From: an uncultured Ezakiella sp.
Lineage (GTDB): Bacteria; Bacillota; Clostridia; Tissierellales; Peptoniphilaceae
NCBI RefSeq assembly: GCF_943913045.1
Contig: NZ_CALTVH010000005.1
Coordinates: 1 to 64,000, forward strand
DNA length: 64,000 nucleotides
Direction: 5' to 3'
How positions within the stretch are numbered: position 1 is the stretch's first letter; every line of letters begins with the position of its first letter. The translations under genes were made by a program, and so were the position numbers. Below the pieces are notes generated by a model. The model was not told the DNA's origin, made no database searches, and saw only the letters and a program-made list of their open reading frames with translations. This document shows positions 18,001-27,043 of the stretch, piece by piece.

Positions 18001-18230
18001 AAATAATACACCACCATTATGACTGCCATGGGCACGCCGAAAAATCCAATTAAGAGTGAGTTTAAAAAGTTCAGTGGAATCTCCCCACCCACCATGGATA
18101 TAAAGGCGTTTATAACAATAATTATAACAAATCCGACAGCCGCATTGACCAGGAGTTTAAGAATAGTTTTGAAGGAAAATTTTAAAATTAAATAGACTAA
18201 GATTACAATTGCAATAGCAAGAAGGCTCAT
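17988..18230 (-). CDS. BofA-family membrane protein
   Basis: 80 aa with two to three hydrophobic helices. The pattern LLVNAAVGF...PLNFLNSLLIGFFGVP matches the pro-sigma-K processing inhibitor BofA family (N...G...N...GxxGVP). In sporulating bacilli BofA inhibits the SpoIVFB protease. In an organism that probably does not sporulate, the homologue must do something else, possibly protease or secretion regulation (inference). It overlaps the MATE gene by 4 bases at its start and pgeF at its end. Confidence 0.8.
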   Translation of the reverse strand: MSLLAIAIVILVYLILKFSFKTILKLLVNAAVGFVIIIVINAFISMVGGEIPLNFLNSLLIGFFGVPMAVIMVVYYLWIK

Positions 18231-19585
18231 GCCGCCAACCTCCTAATCCATTTTTGCTTTCTAGTCCTTGGCAAAGTGATAGCTAACTTGGCAATTTCTT
18301 CCAGAGAAATCAAAGCCATGACCCCATAGAGTGGCCAGCCCAAAACTATGGCTCCCAAATAAGCCATTGGAACTCCAATTAGATAGGCTGTCGAAGTCTC
18401 AGCCACCAAGGAGTATTTTATGTCGCCACCGCCGCGGACAACGCCGACCACGATTGTGGAGTTGGCGGTCTTGATTGGATAAAAAATTCCCATTACCACC
18501 AAAGCCTCCATGGCAATCTGCCTAACCTCTGGTGTTAGGTCAAAGAGCAGTAATAAATATTTCCTGGCCAAAATCAAAATTATTCCGAGTATTGCTCCCA
18601 GATAAAGCGAAGCGATAATGGACTTGTCGGCCATGTCTTGGGCCCGGTCCAAATCGCCCTCGCCAATCTTGGTCCCCACCACAACAGCACTTGCAGAGGA
18701 AAGCCCGCGGGCAAATATATAAAGCATATTGGAAACGGCAAAGGCCACTTGAACGGCCGCCGTTGAATCTACGCCGGTCTTGGCGTAGAAAAAGTTGTAA
18801 AGAACTTGGGCAAAGGACCAGAGAATCTCTTCTAAAATTACCGGTATAACTATAAGGGAAAAACTCTTGAAGAATGCAAAGTCAGTCTTGAAAAAATCTC
18901 TGATTTTAAAGTAAAGGGGTCCCTTGTATTTGACAACTACAAAAATATAAACGCCCAGCTCGATAAACCTGGCGATAATCGTCCCCATAGCTGCACCCAA
19001 AACGCCCAGCTTAGGCATGCCAAATTTACCAAAGATAAAGCAGTAATTGAAAAATGCGTTGGCAAAAAATGAAATAATCGAAACCATTAAAGGCGTACGT
19101 GGGTTACCCGTCGACCTCATAGCAACACCAAAGGCAAAGGACAAGGCCGTCACTATATAAGAAGATGAAACCGCCCTTAGGTAAATTACGCCAGCCTCAA
19201 TTACCAACGGATCATCAGCTATAAAAAGGGCTATAATCTGATGGGGAAAAGTGAGAGCACAAATATTAAAGATCAGAGCTATTACAAAGGAATACTTTAG
19301 GGAAAGAATCATAGTCTTACGCACAGATTTAAAGTCTTCCCTGCCATTAAACTGGGAAAATAAAATAGCCGACCCCGTATTTAAACCAAATAGAAAAAAG
19401 CTAAAGAAAAAGAAAACCTGATTGGCTAGACCAACGCCTGCAATGGCGGCCGTGCCAAGTTTGGTAATCATAAAAGTATCCAAAGTATTTAGGGACGAAG
19501 CGATGAGCGACTGGATTGTAACCGGTATTGCAATCTGCAAGGTCGCATTGACAAACTCCTTGTCCTTCAAAATTTTCTTAAGCAT
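18227..19585 (-). CDS. MATE family efflux transporter
   Basis: About 452 aa with 12 predicted helices. MATE signatures include the N-terminal half IPVTIQSLIASSLNTLDTFMI and the repeat in the second half. It exports cationic drugs or metabolites using a sodium or proton gradient. The ATG at 19583-19585 follows GGAGG with six-base spacing. First gene of the MATE-bofA-pgeF operon, overlapping the next gene as ATGA. Substrate unknown. Confidence 0.92.
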   Translation of the reverse strand: MLKKILKDKEFVNATLQIAIPVTIQSLIASSLNTLDTFMITKLGTAAIAGVGLANQVFFFFSFFLFGLNTGSAILFSQFNGREDFKSVRKTMILSLKYSFVIALIFNICALTFPHQIIALFIADDPLVIEAGVIYLRAVSSSYIVTALSFAFGVAMRSTGNPRTPLMVSIISFFANAFFNYCFIFGKFGMPKLGVLGAAMGTIIARFIELGVYIFVVVKYKGPLYFKIRDFFKTDFAFFKSFSLIVIPVILEEILWSFAQVLYNFFYAKTGVDSTAAVQVAFAVSNMLYIFARGLSSASAVVVGTKIGEGDLDRAQDMADKSIIASLYLGAILGIILILARKYLLLLFDLTPEVRQIAMEALVVMGIFYPIKTANSTIVVGVVRGGGDIKYSLVAETSTAYLIGVPMAYLGAIVLGWPLYGVMALISLEEIAKLAITLPRTRKQKWIRRLAA

Positions 19586-19620
19586 AATAAACCTCCACGT
19601 CAAAAAGTAAATATGTATTT

Positions 19621-19649
19621 ATTTTACCACAGACTTAAGCCCCCTGCAA
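19621..19649 (-). promoter_or_regulatory. Promoter of the MATE-bofA-pgeF operon
   Basis: On the minus strand TTGCAG (19644-19649), a 17-base spacer and TAAAAT (19621-19626) lie 36 bases before the MATE start codon, in the divergent spacer shared with the antiporter gene. Confidence 0.6.
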
Positions 19650-19822
19650 TTACATTTTGGTTAAAGGGCCAAGAATAATTTGCCAGCTAATATAATTTTA
19701 TCCATCAAATATAAAACTGATTTTAAAATAAAAAGATTAACAAAAAACATATATATTGACCCCATTATAGAAAAAATATGTAAAATATGATATAATATAT
19801 TCATTAAGGGAGGAGTGGTGGG

Positions 19823-21013
19823 ATGAATATTAGTCTAAAAATAGCTATAATAATTTTATTTGGAATCGCAGGAGGCAAGGTCTCCAAGCGGTTAAATCTA
19901 CCAAATGTAACAGGATATTTGCTGGCAGGACTGCTCTTGGGCCCCTCGTTTTTAAAACTCGTAACCCCAGGCGACGCCGGCATTATTGAATTTGTAAACG
20001 AATTTGCACTGGGCATCATAGCCTTTGCCATCGGCGGAGAATTTTTTCTGCCCGATTTAAAAAAGCTGGGCAAGGATGTATTTGTAATAACAGTCATGGA
20101 AGTCGTGGGCGTTCTCGCCATTGTCTTTGTAATGATGAGATTTGTCTTGGGACAGAGCTTTGTCTTTTCCATAATCATCGCCTCAATGTCAGCTGCCACA
20201 GCACCTGCAGGCACGGTTATGGTCATCAAACAGTACAGGGCTGACGGCCCCTTAACCAGGACCATACTTCCAGTAGCGGCACTCGATGACGTGCTGGGCA
20301 TAATTTCCTTTGGCATCTGTATGTCCCTGGCAAAAATTAGCATCGGGGCAACTGGTGATGTCTCCAAGGCCATGATGTTTGCAGCACCATTTTTGGAAAT
20401 AATTTATTCAATCGGCCTGGGCTTTGTGATCGGTTATATCTTTACATTTTTGTCGACCAAGATCAAATCGCACGACCACATGCTGTGTCTGATTCTGGTG
20501 ACCATACTTGGCACAACTGGCCTTGCTAATATGTTTGACATATCGCCCCTCTTGTGCAACATGGTCGTCGGCGCAACAGCCTGCAACCTAAACCGCAATA
20601 TTAAAAGAATCTTTGATATAATAAACGAATTTGCTCCACCAATTCACCTGCTCTTCTTTACCTTTGCTGGAGCAAGCTTGAACTTGTCGGTCTTAAAATC
20701 AATCGGCTTCCTCGGAGTTGTCTATGCCCTCTCCAGGGCCATAGGAAAAATTTCAGGAGCAACCATAGGAGCAAAAATAGTAAATGCCCCTCCAACTGTA
20801 CAAAAGTGGTTGGGCCTGGCGCTCTTGCCCCAAGGCGGAATTTCAATCGGCCTGTCCATGATCGTGGCGCGCGAACTCCCCGACCATGCAGGAGAGATAA
20901 TCACAGTAATACTCTTCTCAGTCCTAGTCTTTGAAATCATGGGACCAATACTAGCCAAGATTTCAATCACAAAGGCAGGAGAAGTAAATGGCGTAGATAA
21001 AACTTGGAAATAG
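19823..21013 (+). CDS. Cation:proton antiporter (CPA2/Kef-Nap type)
   Basis: 396 aa, nearly all membrane helices. NVTGYLLAGLLLGPSFL is the typical first-helix signature and PVAALDDVLGI contains the paired aspartates of ion-binding helix 5. It exchanges Na+ or K+ for protons. There is no C-terminal TrkA-N domain, unlike many Kef proteins; regulation may instead come from the PII-like protein encoded 9 bases downstream. ATG behind GGGAGGAG. An AT-rich promoter region with TATAAT near 19794 precedes it, but the -35 box is unclear. Confidence 0.9.
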   Translation: MNISLKIAIIILFGIAGGKVSKRLNLPNVTGYLLAGLLLGPSFLKLVTPGDAGIIEFVNEFALGIIAFAIGGEFFLPDLKKLGKDVFVITVMEVVGVLAIVFVMMRFVLGQSFVFSIIIASMSAATAPAGTVMVIKQYRADGPLTRTILPVAALDDVLGIISFGICMSLAKISIGATGDVSKAMMFAAPFLEIIYSIGLGFVIGYIFTFLSTKIKSHDHMLCLILVTILGTTGLANMFDISPLLCNMVVGATACNLNRNIKRIFDIINEFAPPIHLLFFTFAGASLNLSVLKSIGFLGVVYALSRAIGKISGATIGAKIVNAPPTVQKWLGLALLPQGGISIGLSMIVARELPDHAGEIITVILFSVLVFEIMGPILAKISITKAGEVNGVDKTWK

Positions 21014-21021
21014 GAGGACAT

Positions 21022-21378
21022 ATGAAAAACGTATTATTCTTAATTTTAAATGAGACAAATAAGTTAAATGAAATACTAGAAAACCTAGTCAAATCTGGTG
21101 TGCGCGGAGCCACCATTATAGATTCACAAGGCATGGGCTCTGCCCTATCAACAGGCGACGGCCAACTCTTCGGCGGTCTCCTCCGCTTTGCCATCGACAA
21201 CAACAGACCCTACAACAAGGTCGTCTTTACAGTTTGCGATGACGAAGAAACCTTAGACAAGGCAATCAAAGCCATCCAAGAAATCCTAGGCGACATGACC
21301 AAGCCGGGAGTGGGACTGATGTTTACGGTGCCGGTGGGACGGATTATCGGGATAACCGACCCCTCTCACCGACTGTAA
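21022..21378 (+). CDS. PII-like signalling protein paired with the antiporter
   Basis: 118 aa. The opening MKNVLFLILNETNKLNEILENL, then SGVRGATIIDSQGMGS, resembles the first beta-alpha-beta of PII/GlnK-like trimeric regulators (KLxxVLxxLxxxGVRGATVxD). The canonical T-loop tyrosine and the B-loop GDGK are not evident, so it belongs to the wider PII-like group, not to GlnB. The ATG at 21022 follows AGGAGG. It is co-transcribed with the antiporter, much as PII-like proteins partner bicarbonate or other transporters, so an antiporter-gating role is inferred. The stop codon abuts a repeat island. Confidence 0.7.
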   Translation: MKNVLFLILNETNKLNEILENLVKSGVRGATIIDSQGMGSALSTGDGQLFGGLLRFAIDNNRPYNKVVFTVCDDEETLDKAIKAIQEILGDMTKPGVGLMFTVPVGRIIGITDPSHRL

Positions 21379-21992
21379 AATTTCGCGTTAAATTTGCGAT
21401 AAAGACTTGTTTCGAATTCTTTGCTCGTTGCGACGTATAATCTATACGACTCACTCGCAAAAATTCTGTACTGCGCCTTTCTCATCAAATTTTCCAGCGA
21501 AATTTGTGGTGTAGATAAGTAGGGAGAAGATATTTTTAAGCGAAATTTAGTGTAATGCACATTTTTTGTGAATCAAACAACATTCTCGTGAAAAATTTTA
21601 GTCGGTCCTGTAGCGGCTGGTTTATTCCAGCCAAACCGACTAAAATATCTCATCGAAATTCCCTAGCAAATTGTATGTAGAAAGGTAAAATAGTTTTTAA
21701 GAACGATTGTAGGGTCCACTTGCAGCCCTGTCCAAGAGAGCGAGTGACAACGAAGTTCGATTGGCATGCAGCGACTCACGCAACTTGTTGCCCAAGAAAA
21801 CAAAATTTTAAGTAGCGTCCGATTTATTTCGGACAAAAAATTTTGTTTGATTGGTTGCAACAATCTGAGGAGAATGTGGACCGAAAAATGCCGAAATTCC
21901 CTTGTGGGATTGAGATGTTTTTAATTATAAACTCTAAAATAAAAAATAAAGCAAAACGTAGTGGCCGTGGTTTATCCCGGCCATTTTTTATA
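21379..21992. repeat. Intergenic repeat island 3 between convergent genes
   Basis: It begins one or two bases after the PII-like stop codon with AATTTCGCGTTAAATTTGCG and runs through the long hairpin module (to about 21515). A TTTAT-loop hairpin enclosed by an AGTCGGT/ACCGACT stem follows (21601-21640). Next is a nested hairpin at 21785-21863, with outer arms TTGTTGC/GCAACAA and an inner TTTAT loop at 21817-21834. A CTTGT-loop hairpin lies at 21886-21922. A final TTTAT-loop hairpin (21961-21983) runs into ATTTTTTA and would terminate the plus-strand transcript. Confidence 0.8.
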
Positions 21993-22018
21993 CAAAAAGG
22001 CCCACAATAATGTGAGCC
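21993..22018 (-). terminator. Terminator of the metallopeptidase-like gene
   Basis: In minus-strand sense GGCTCACA-TTAT-TGTGGGCC followed by TTTTTG, 14 bases after the stop codon. It is directly convergent with the plus-strand terminator that ends at 21990. Confidence 0.85.
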
Positions 22019-22032
22019 AAATTTTCAAACCC

Positions 22033-22494
22033 TTAATCCAATTTCTTAAGCCCTTCATACAATTCATTAAAGGACTTTATTTTTTTCATTCTACCAAAAG
22101 AAAATTCTGTGTTTTCCCCAAATTCCAACAAGAAGCATTTTGCCAGCTCCTCAACGGTAACTTCAAGGGTTTCAAAAAAAGTTTGATATGCGAAGTTCTG
22201 CTCCTTGCTTCCCTCTTCAAACATATTAATTATCATGGACTCGCAGACCTGGTCCAGAGGATACATCTTTATGTGCATGAGCTCGTGTACAATCGTCTCT
22301 TCAATGTTTTCATCTTTGGGACTCGCAGCATTTAACATTAAAATTGCCTTTTTATCAGTTGGATCAATTTTAAAATCCCCCGTCTTCTTCCAGTCCTCAT
22401 CCTCTACAAACTCTAATCTAATATCCCACTCAGGAACAATCCTGAGTTTTTTTGTATACTTATCAAAAATTTCCCTTGCCTTTGACTTATCCAT
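22033..22494 (-). CDS. Small HExxH putative metallopeptidase
   Basis: 153 aa, cytoplasmic (no signal or helix). The motif ETIVHELMHIKM gives HExxH at residues 70-74, the zinc and catalytic motif of gluzincin/SprT-like proteins. A possible third ligand lies in the acidic segment near residues 90-110. The N-terminus contains DIRLEF and GDFKID strands, resembling the front sheet of such domains. Start at the ATG behind GGGAGG. I do not recognise the exact family; phage-like IrrE/SprT-type domains are the nearest idea. Single-gene unit with its own terminator. Confidence 0.65.
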   Translation of the reverse strand: MDKSKAREIFDKYTKKLRIVPEWDIRLEFVEDEDWKKTGDFKIDPTDKKAILMLNAASPKDENIEETIVHELMHIKMYPLDQVCESMIINMFEEGSKEQNFAYQTFFETLEVTVEELAKCFLLEFGENTEFSFGRMKKIKSFNELYEGLKKLD

Positions 22495-22609
22495 ATTGCC
22501 TCCCATTATAAAAACACTCTATCTATCAATTCCAAAAACCCTGCATTGCCACTGGATATTTCATATTTATACTAGCATCCCAAAGGCAAAAGGTCAATAT
22601 ATTTTCCTA

Positions 22610-23127
22610 CATAATTTGCGAAAAATTTAAACAAAAATGGTCACAATAAAGTGGCCTCTACCAACGCTTCGCGTTGTTTTTTATTTTTTTCTTATATTCA
22701 ACCTTTCTTTTGCACTTAAATTTCGCTTTGGCCGTAAGATTCACCAATCAACATCACGCATCCGCGTTCGTTTCTTGGGAATCTCTGACACGAGACCTGC
22801 TAGCCAATCGACGGCGTCCTCACGGACTTGTCTCTTGGGCTAGGGCTTCGAAAATTTATGAATTTTTGTAGCTTGAGACTTTTTGACGAATTTGGCTGCC
22901 ATAAAGGCAGCCCCTACAATGTTCTTAAAAACTGTTTTACTTTTACGTCACTCTAATTTGCGTGGAAATTTCGTTTTAAAATTACCTTTGTCTTTCTACA
23001 TAATTTGCGAGGAAAAATTGATGAATTTTTGTAGCTTGAGACTTTTTGACGAATGAGGCGTACTCAAGTGTACGTCGGAATGAGCAAAAAGTCGAATACT
23101 GCAAAAATTCGCAATTTTAACCGCAAA
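22610..23127. repeat. Intergenic repeat island 4 downstream of the DUF1846 gene
   Basis: From the DUF1846 stop codon leftwards, the complete long hairpin module (about 23000-23127) has centre GCGTAC-TCAA-GTGTACG. A second, partial copy of its left arm lies at 22857-22891. A TTTAT-loop hairpin GGCTGCC-ATAAA-GGCAGCC (22894-22912, plus-strand notation) follows, then another at 22639-22656. That last hairpin is followed in gene sense by ATTTTTGTTT and is a plausible terminator about 470 bases from the stop codon. Confidence 0.8.
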
Positions 23128-24594
23128 TCAATAATCTGAAGTTATATCTATAGATAGTTTCCTAAATAACTCATAGTCGATACTTGGCAGCATCCCCGTC
23201 GAATGCCCTTTGAGGCCAGAGAGTCTCTTTAAATTTCCAATACTTACCTTGGCAGACGGGTTATACATTTGGCTGGTTGCCAGGGAAATTAAAACCTCTT
23301 CCAGGTTGAGCTGAGTATTGGAATTTTTTTCTATATCTCTTTTCATATCGAGAATTGGATTTAAAATGGCTGGATCAATCATGTGGAGTTCATCGGGCAG
23401 GCCTGAAATTAATTTCAGGGCGTTCAATAATGCAGCTGCGGCTGAATCCATGAGTTCGGATTCCTTGCCTGTGATGACCCTGCCGTCTTCGAGTTCAAGG
23501 GCGGTTATGTTTTTAACAATGCCCTCTTCATTAAAGATTTTCTCCTTGCGTTCGCGGGCGGCCTTGGTGGAGACCCTTTCTTCTGCTTTGAGGTTGAGTT
23601 CGTCCATGAGCCGTCTGATGTTGGCCAATTCATCTCCATTTAACATATATTTTTTGTATTCAAATTGGGCATTCAAATAACGTCTGATAATTTCTTGCTT
23701 GGCTGCCTGCCTGCAAACTTCGTCGTCGATAATGCCGTCTTTGATGCAATTAACTCCCATATCTGTTGGCGACTTGTAGGCGTCGGCCCCCATAATCCTG
23801 TCCAGCATGCGTTTTAAAATTGGGAAATTTTCTATGTCGCGATTGTAATTGATAGCAATTTCCCCATAAGCTTCCAAGTGATAGGGATCGATTTGAATTA
23901 CGTCTTTTAAATCTGCGGTCGCAGCCTCATAGGCCATGTTGACCTCATGCTTTAGTGGCAGATTCCAAACGGGAAAGGTTTCAAATTTAGCATAGCCTGC
24001 CCTGACCCCGCGGATATTTTCCAAATAAAGTTGGGAAAGACAAGTCGACATCTTGCCCGAGCCCGGTCCAGGCGCAGTTACAACTACAATTGGCCTGGTC
24101 GTTTCTATATAAGAGTGCTTGCCAAAGCCCTCGTCCGACAAAATCGTGTCGATGTCGTTGGGAAAGCCAGCCGTGTCTTCGTGCTCGTAAGTATTGATGC
24201 CACTCGCATTTAATTTTCTGATAAAGCCGTCCACATTTTCGTGCTTGTAATAACGATTGATGACCACAGAGTTGACCATGATATGCTTTTCCTTGAGGGT
24301 GTCGATCAGCTTCATGCACTCGGCCTCATAGGTCATGCCTGTGTTGTTGTTCATCTTGTTGGTCTCGATATCGTAAGCGCGGATGGCAATTACCACCTCC
24401 AATTTGTCGCGGAGCTCTTCAAAAAGGGCAAACTTAATATCAGGATCGTAACCAGGCAAAACCCTCGATGCGTGCATGTCGCCCAAAAGCTTGCCGCCAA
24501 ATTCCAGATAAAGCTTCTCAAACTTGCCGACCCTGTTCAAAATCTTTTTAGTCTGCTCCTTTAAATATATTTCATTAGAAAAACCAATTTTCAT
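23128..24594 (-). CDS. DUF1846 family protein
   Basis: 488 aa, recognisable as DUF1846 from MKIGFSNEIYLKEQTKKIL, the P-loop-like APGPGSGKMSTCLSQLY (about residues 184-200) and the long C-terminal region. The family is widespread in anaerobic Firmicutes. A nucleotide-binding fold is implied by the GPGSGK loop, but no function is established that I know of. Cytoplasmic, with no signal peptide. The start codon follows AGGTGAT. Monocistronic, with its stop codon (TGA) directly abutting a repeat island. Confidence 0.85.
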   Translation of the reverse strand: MKIGFSNEIYLKEQTKKILNRVGKFEKLYLEFGGKLLGDMHASRVLPGYDPDIKFALFEELRDKLEVVIAIRAYDIETNKMNNNTGMTYEAECMKLIDTLKEKHIMVNSVVINRYYKHENVDGFIRKLNASGINTYEHEDTAGFPNDIDTILSDEGFGKHSYIETTRPIVVVTAPGPGSGKMSTCLSQLYLENIRGVRAGYAKFETFPVWNLPLKHEVNMAYEAATADLKDVIQIDPYHLEAYGEIAINYNRDIENFPILKRMLDRIMGADAYKSPTDMGVNCIKDGIIDDEVCRQAAKQEIIRRYLNAQFEYKKYMLNGDELANIRRLMDELNLKAEERVSTKAARERKEKIFNEEGIVKNITALELEDGRVITGKESELMDSAAAALLNALKLISGLPDELHMIDPAILNPILDMKRDIEKNSNTQLNLEEVLISLATSQMYNPSAKVSIGNLKRLSGLKGHSTGMLPSIDYELFRKLSIDITSDY

Positions 24595-24640
24595 ATTATC
24601 ACCTGGGATAATTTTATCAAATTAAAGGATTTATTGCAAT

Positions 24641-24669
24641 AAAAAATGGAGAAAGTCATCTCCATTTTA
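24641..24669 (-). terminator. Terminator of the four-helix membrane protein gene
   Basis: AAAATGGAGA-TGACTT-TCTCCATTTTTT in minus-strand sense. The palindrome with A/T flanks may also work on the plus strand. Confidence 0.85.
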
Positions 24670-24715
24670 TGTATTCAAAGTCGATTTTGTCATGCTAAAT
24701 CCACTTCAAAATTTT

Positions 24716-25150
24716 TTATTTTTCTACAAGACCTTGCTTGTCCTTATTTAAAACTATGCCTGTAAATAAAAATATCAGAAATAATCCTATTGACAAAAAT
24801 AAGTGAACAGCAGAATATTTTTTTATAATTACCGGTATTAGGAGGGCTGCTATGCCTACAAATGAAGCCACAGAGTTTATAAATATAGATCTTTCCAATC
24901 GAGCTCTGAGCAATATTTTATCCTCCCTGCCAGATACTCCCGTAAATATTCTATAGTCGTTTCTTTTTATAGATGCTCTGAGGGATAATCTACAGATGCA
25001 ATCACCTAATATTAGTGTAGCCATGACTAAAATTGGTCCTATCGACTCCCTGCCTAATTCCCCATAAACATAATATCCGCCTGCCACCACCAGAAATACA
25101 TTTACAAAAAATATAAATCTCCCTATTTTTCTAATTCTGTCTAAAGTCAT
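24716..25150 (-). CDS. Uncharacterised membrane protein, about four helices
   Basis: 144 aa. Hydrophobic stretches at about residues 11-29, 37-55, 88-108 and 115-135 suggest four helices, with a basic cytoplasmic loop between the second and third. I do not recognise a family. The start follows AAAGGAGG. It sits alone between terminators, so the neighbours give no clue to its role. Confidence 0.75.
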   Translation of the reverse strand: MTLDRIRKIGRFIFFVNVFLVVAGGYYVYGELGRESIGPILVMATLILGDCICRLSLRASIKRNDYRIFTGVSGREDKILLRARLERSIFINSVASFVGIAALLIPVIIKKYSAVHLFLSIGLFLIFLFTGIVLNKDKQGLVEK

Positions 25151-25407
25151 AAAATCCTCCTTTCAAAATAATTTATTGGGTCTTGTGTCGTACAACAAAG
25201 ATAGCTTGTGTTTTTGCCTATGTATTTACTATACACAAAAATCAATTGTAATTCTTTCTCTTTCCCTATAAAACATATACCCTTTTAGCTTTTTTATTAA
25301 CCACACTCTTGACTAATGTCCAAAGAAATCCTAGCTATTGTCATTTTTAATCTAGCTTTCATTACAAAAGCAATTCTCATATTTTCATCTGCAAGGTAAA
25401 ATTCCAA
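25151..25407. other. Spacer without recognisable feature
   Basis: AT-rich, no credible ORF and no repeat modules. It should contain the promoter of the membrane protein gene; none is convincing by eye. Confidence 0.4.
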
Positions 25408-25434
25408 TAAAAAACCTGCGTCGGCAAACGCAGG
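25408..25434 (-). terminator. Terminator of the second MATE gene
   Basis: CCTGCGT-TTGCCG-ACGCAGG followed by TTTTTT on the minus strand, 6 bases after the stop codon. Confidence 0.92.
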
Positions 25435-25440
25435 ATAATT

Positions 25441-26814
25441 TTATATTCTTAAATTGACTTCCTCTCCCCTCATTCCCGGCAGGAGGATTTTCTTTCGCCC
25501 GTACATATAATTTATAAATAGAGCAATTGATGCAAGAGTCCAGGTAACTGGATAAGAAATGTAGAGGATAAGCCTGGTTTGGTACATTTGAAAGACTGTC
25601 ATTAGCCATACGATTCTGAGGCCGCAAACTGCGACCAAAGTAATAACCATTGGCGTAATCGAATAGCCCATACCACGAAGGACACCAACTTGGACGTCCA
25701 TAATACCGCAAAGAGCATAATAAACAGCCACAATTGACAAACGCTCTAGCCCATAGACCACAACATTTGGGTCGTTGGTGTATAGGTTTAAAAGCGGAGT
25801 TCCCACTGCGTAAGCGCCAATGCCCATAGCCAGACCAATAACTGTAACTACAGCCAGACAGGTCTTATAAATCTTGGAAACGCGTTCAAAATTTCTGGCC
25901 CCCATATTTTGACTGGTAAAACTCAGAGCCGTTTGATAAATTGCGTTCATGCCCATGTAGACAAAGCCCTCAACAGACCCGGCCGCAGTATTTCCCGCCA
26001 TTACAACTGGTCCAAAAGAGTTGATGGCCCTTTGGATCATGATATTTGAAATACTAAACATGGCCCCTTGCAGGCCTGCTGGCAGACCAATCTTTAACAT
26101 GGCTCCAACCTTGTGCCAATTTAAATTTAATTTCTTGACATCCAGCCTCATGAGGTCGTCGCCTTTCATCAGACTCATTATGATTAAAACCGCAGACAAG
26201 TATTGGCTGATAACAGTCGCCCAGGCAACCCCGGCCACGCTCATCTTTAAAACAATTACAAATAATAAATTAAAAATAACATTGACCACGCCAGACAAGG
26301 TCAAAAAGTACATAGGCCTCTTAGTATCGCCTGCCGCCCTCAAAAGAGACGCACCAAAGTTAAAGACCATAAAGCCCGGCATGCCAAGGAAAAATATCCG
26401 CAAATACTCGGTCGCCAAGTCCAAAACCTCAGGCGGAGTGTCCATCCATTCCAAAAGAATCCTTGACGTAAAAACGCCAAATACCAAAACCAAAATACCA
26501 GAGATCACCGACAAGCTGATGGACGTGTGCAAGGTATCCTGTGAGTTCTCATAATCTCTGGCCCCCAAATACCTGCCCATAACAACCGACGCCCCAATAG
26601 AAATACCAATAAAAATATTAAGCATCAAATTTATAATAGCCCCCGTCGAACCAACTGCAGCCAGGGCGTGGTCAGAGGCAAACTTACCAACTACAATAAT
26701 GTCCGCCGCATTAAACATCAATTGCAAAATCGACGTCAGCATAAGCGGCAGGGCAAATAATATAACAGGACCCAACAAAGGCCCCTCTAACATCTCAACT
26801 CTCTTGTTAAACAT
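25441..26814 (-). CDS. MATE family efflux transporter (second)
   Basis: About 457 aa and 12 helices. It opens MFNKRVEMLEGPLLGPVILFALPLMLTSILQ, with the two MATE halves visible; GIMDVQVGVLRGMGYS is typical of the NorM/DinF-like subgroup. The frame is open 90 codons further upstream, but that part lies in a terminator and repeat sequence. The ATG at 26812-26814 has GGAGGGG and a promoter in front. It is not closely similar to the first MATE protein at 18.2-19.6 kb. Substrate unknown. Confidence 0.92.
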   Translation of the reverse strand: MFNKRVEMLEGPLLGPVILFALPLMLTSILQLMFNAADIIVVGKFASDHALAAVGSTGAIINLMLNIFIGISIGASVVMGRYLGARDYENSQDTLHTSISLSVISGILVLVFGVFTSRILLEWMDTPPEVLDLATEYLRIFFLGMPGFMVFNFGASLLRAAGDTKRPMYFLTLSGVVNVIFNLLFVIVLKMSVAGVAWATVISQYLSAVLIIMSLMKGDDLMRLDVKKLNLNWHKVGAMLKIGLPAGLQGAMFSISNIMIQRAINSFGPVVMAGNTAAGSVEGFVYMGMNAIYQTALSFTSQNMGARNFERVSKIYKTCLAVVTVIGLAMGIGAYAVGTPLLNLYTNDPNVVVYGLERLSIVAVYYALCGIMDVQVGVLRGMGYSITPMVITLVAVCGLRIVWLMTVFQMYQTRLILYISYPVTWTLASIALFINYMYGRKKILLPGMRGEEVNLRI

Positions 26815-26841
26815 TGTATGTCCCCTCCAATATATTCCGTA

Positions 26842-26870
26842 ATTATACCACAATTTTTTTACATATTCAA
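26842..26870 (-). promoter_or_regulatory. Promoter of the second MATE gene
   Basis: TTGAAT (26865-26870), a 17-base spacer and TATAAT (26842-26847) on the minus strand, 28 bases before the start codon. Confidence 0.75.
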
Positions 26871-26903
26871 TCAATTCCGTAAGTCGTAATAATTTTTTAA
26901 CCA

Positions 26904-26928
26904 ATAAAAAACCGGGGCCTCCCCCGGT
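26904..26928 (-). terminator. Terminator of the isochorismatase-family gene, distal to repeat island 5
   Basis: ACCGGGG-GAGG-CCCCGGT followed by TTTTT on the minus strand. It lies about 115 bases after the stop codon, with repeat island 5 in between. Confidence 0.9.
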
Positions 26929-26954
26929 GTGAAATGCTTTATTTAGTTTTATTA

Positions 26955-27040
26955 CCACAATATTTTTGTAGCCATGTAGCGTCCACTTTATCGTGGACAA
27001 CTCGACCGATACGGTTCGATGCCGAGAGGTCGAGGCATAA
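26955..27040. repeat. Intergenic repeat island 5 (short) inside a 3'UTR
   Basis: It consists of one TTTAT-loop hairpin (GTCCAC/GTGGAC, 26981-26998) and one CTCGACC...GGTCGAG hairpin with a TTCGATG loop (27001-27034). It sits between the stop codon at 27044 and the terminator at 26904-26928, so it must be transcribed with the gene. Confidence 0.8.
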
Positions 27041-27043
27041 TTA

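Noticed and set aside
19804..20373. Minus-strand frame of 189 codons opposite the antiporter
   Set aside because: Low-complexity Ser/Pro/Ala-rich shadow of the membrane-helix codons; no ribosome site.
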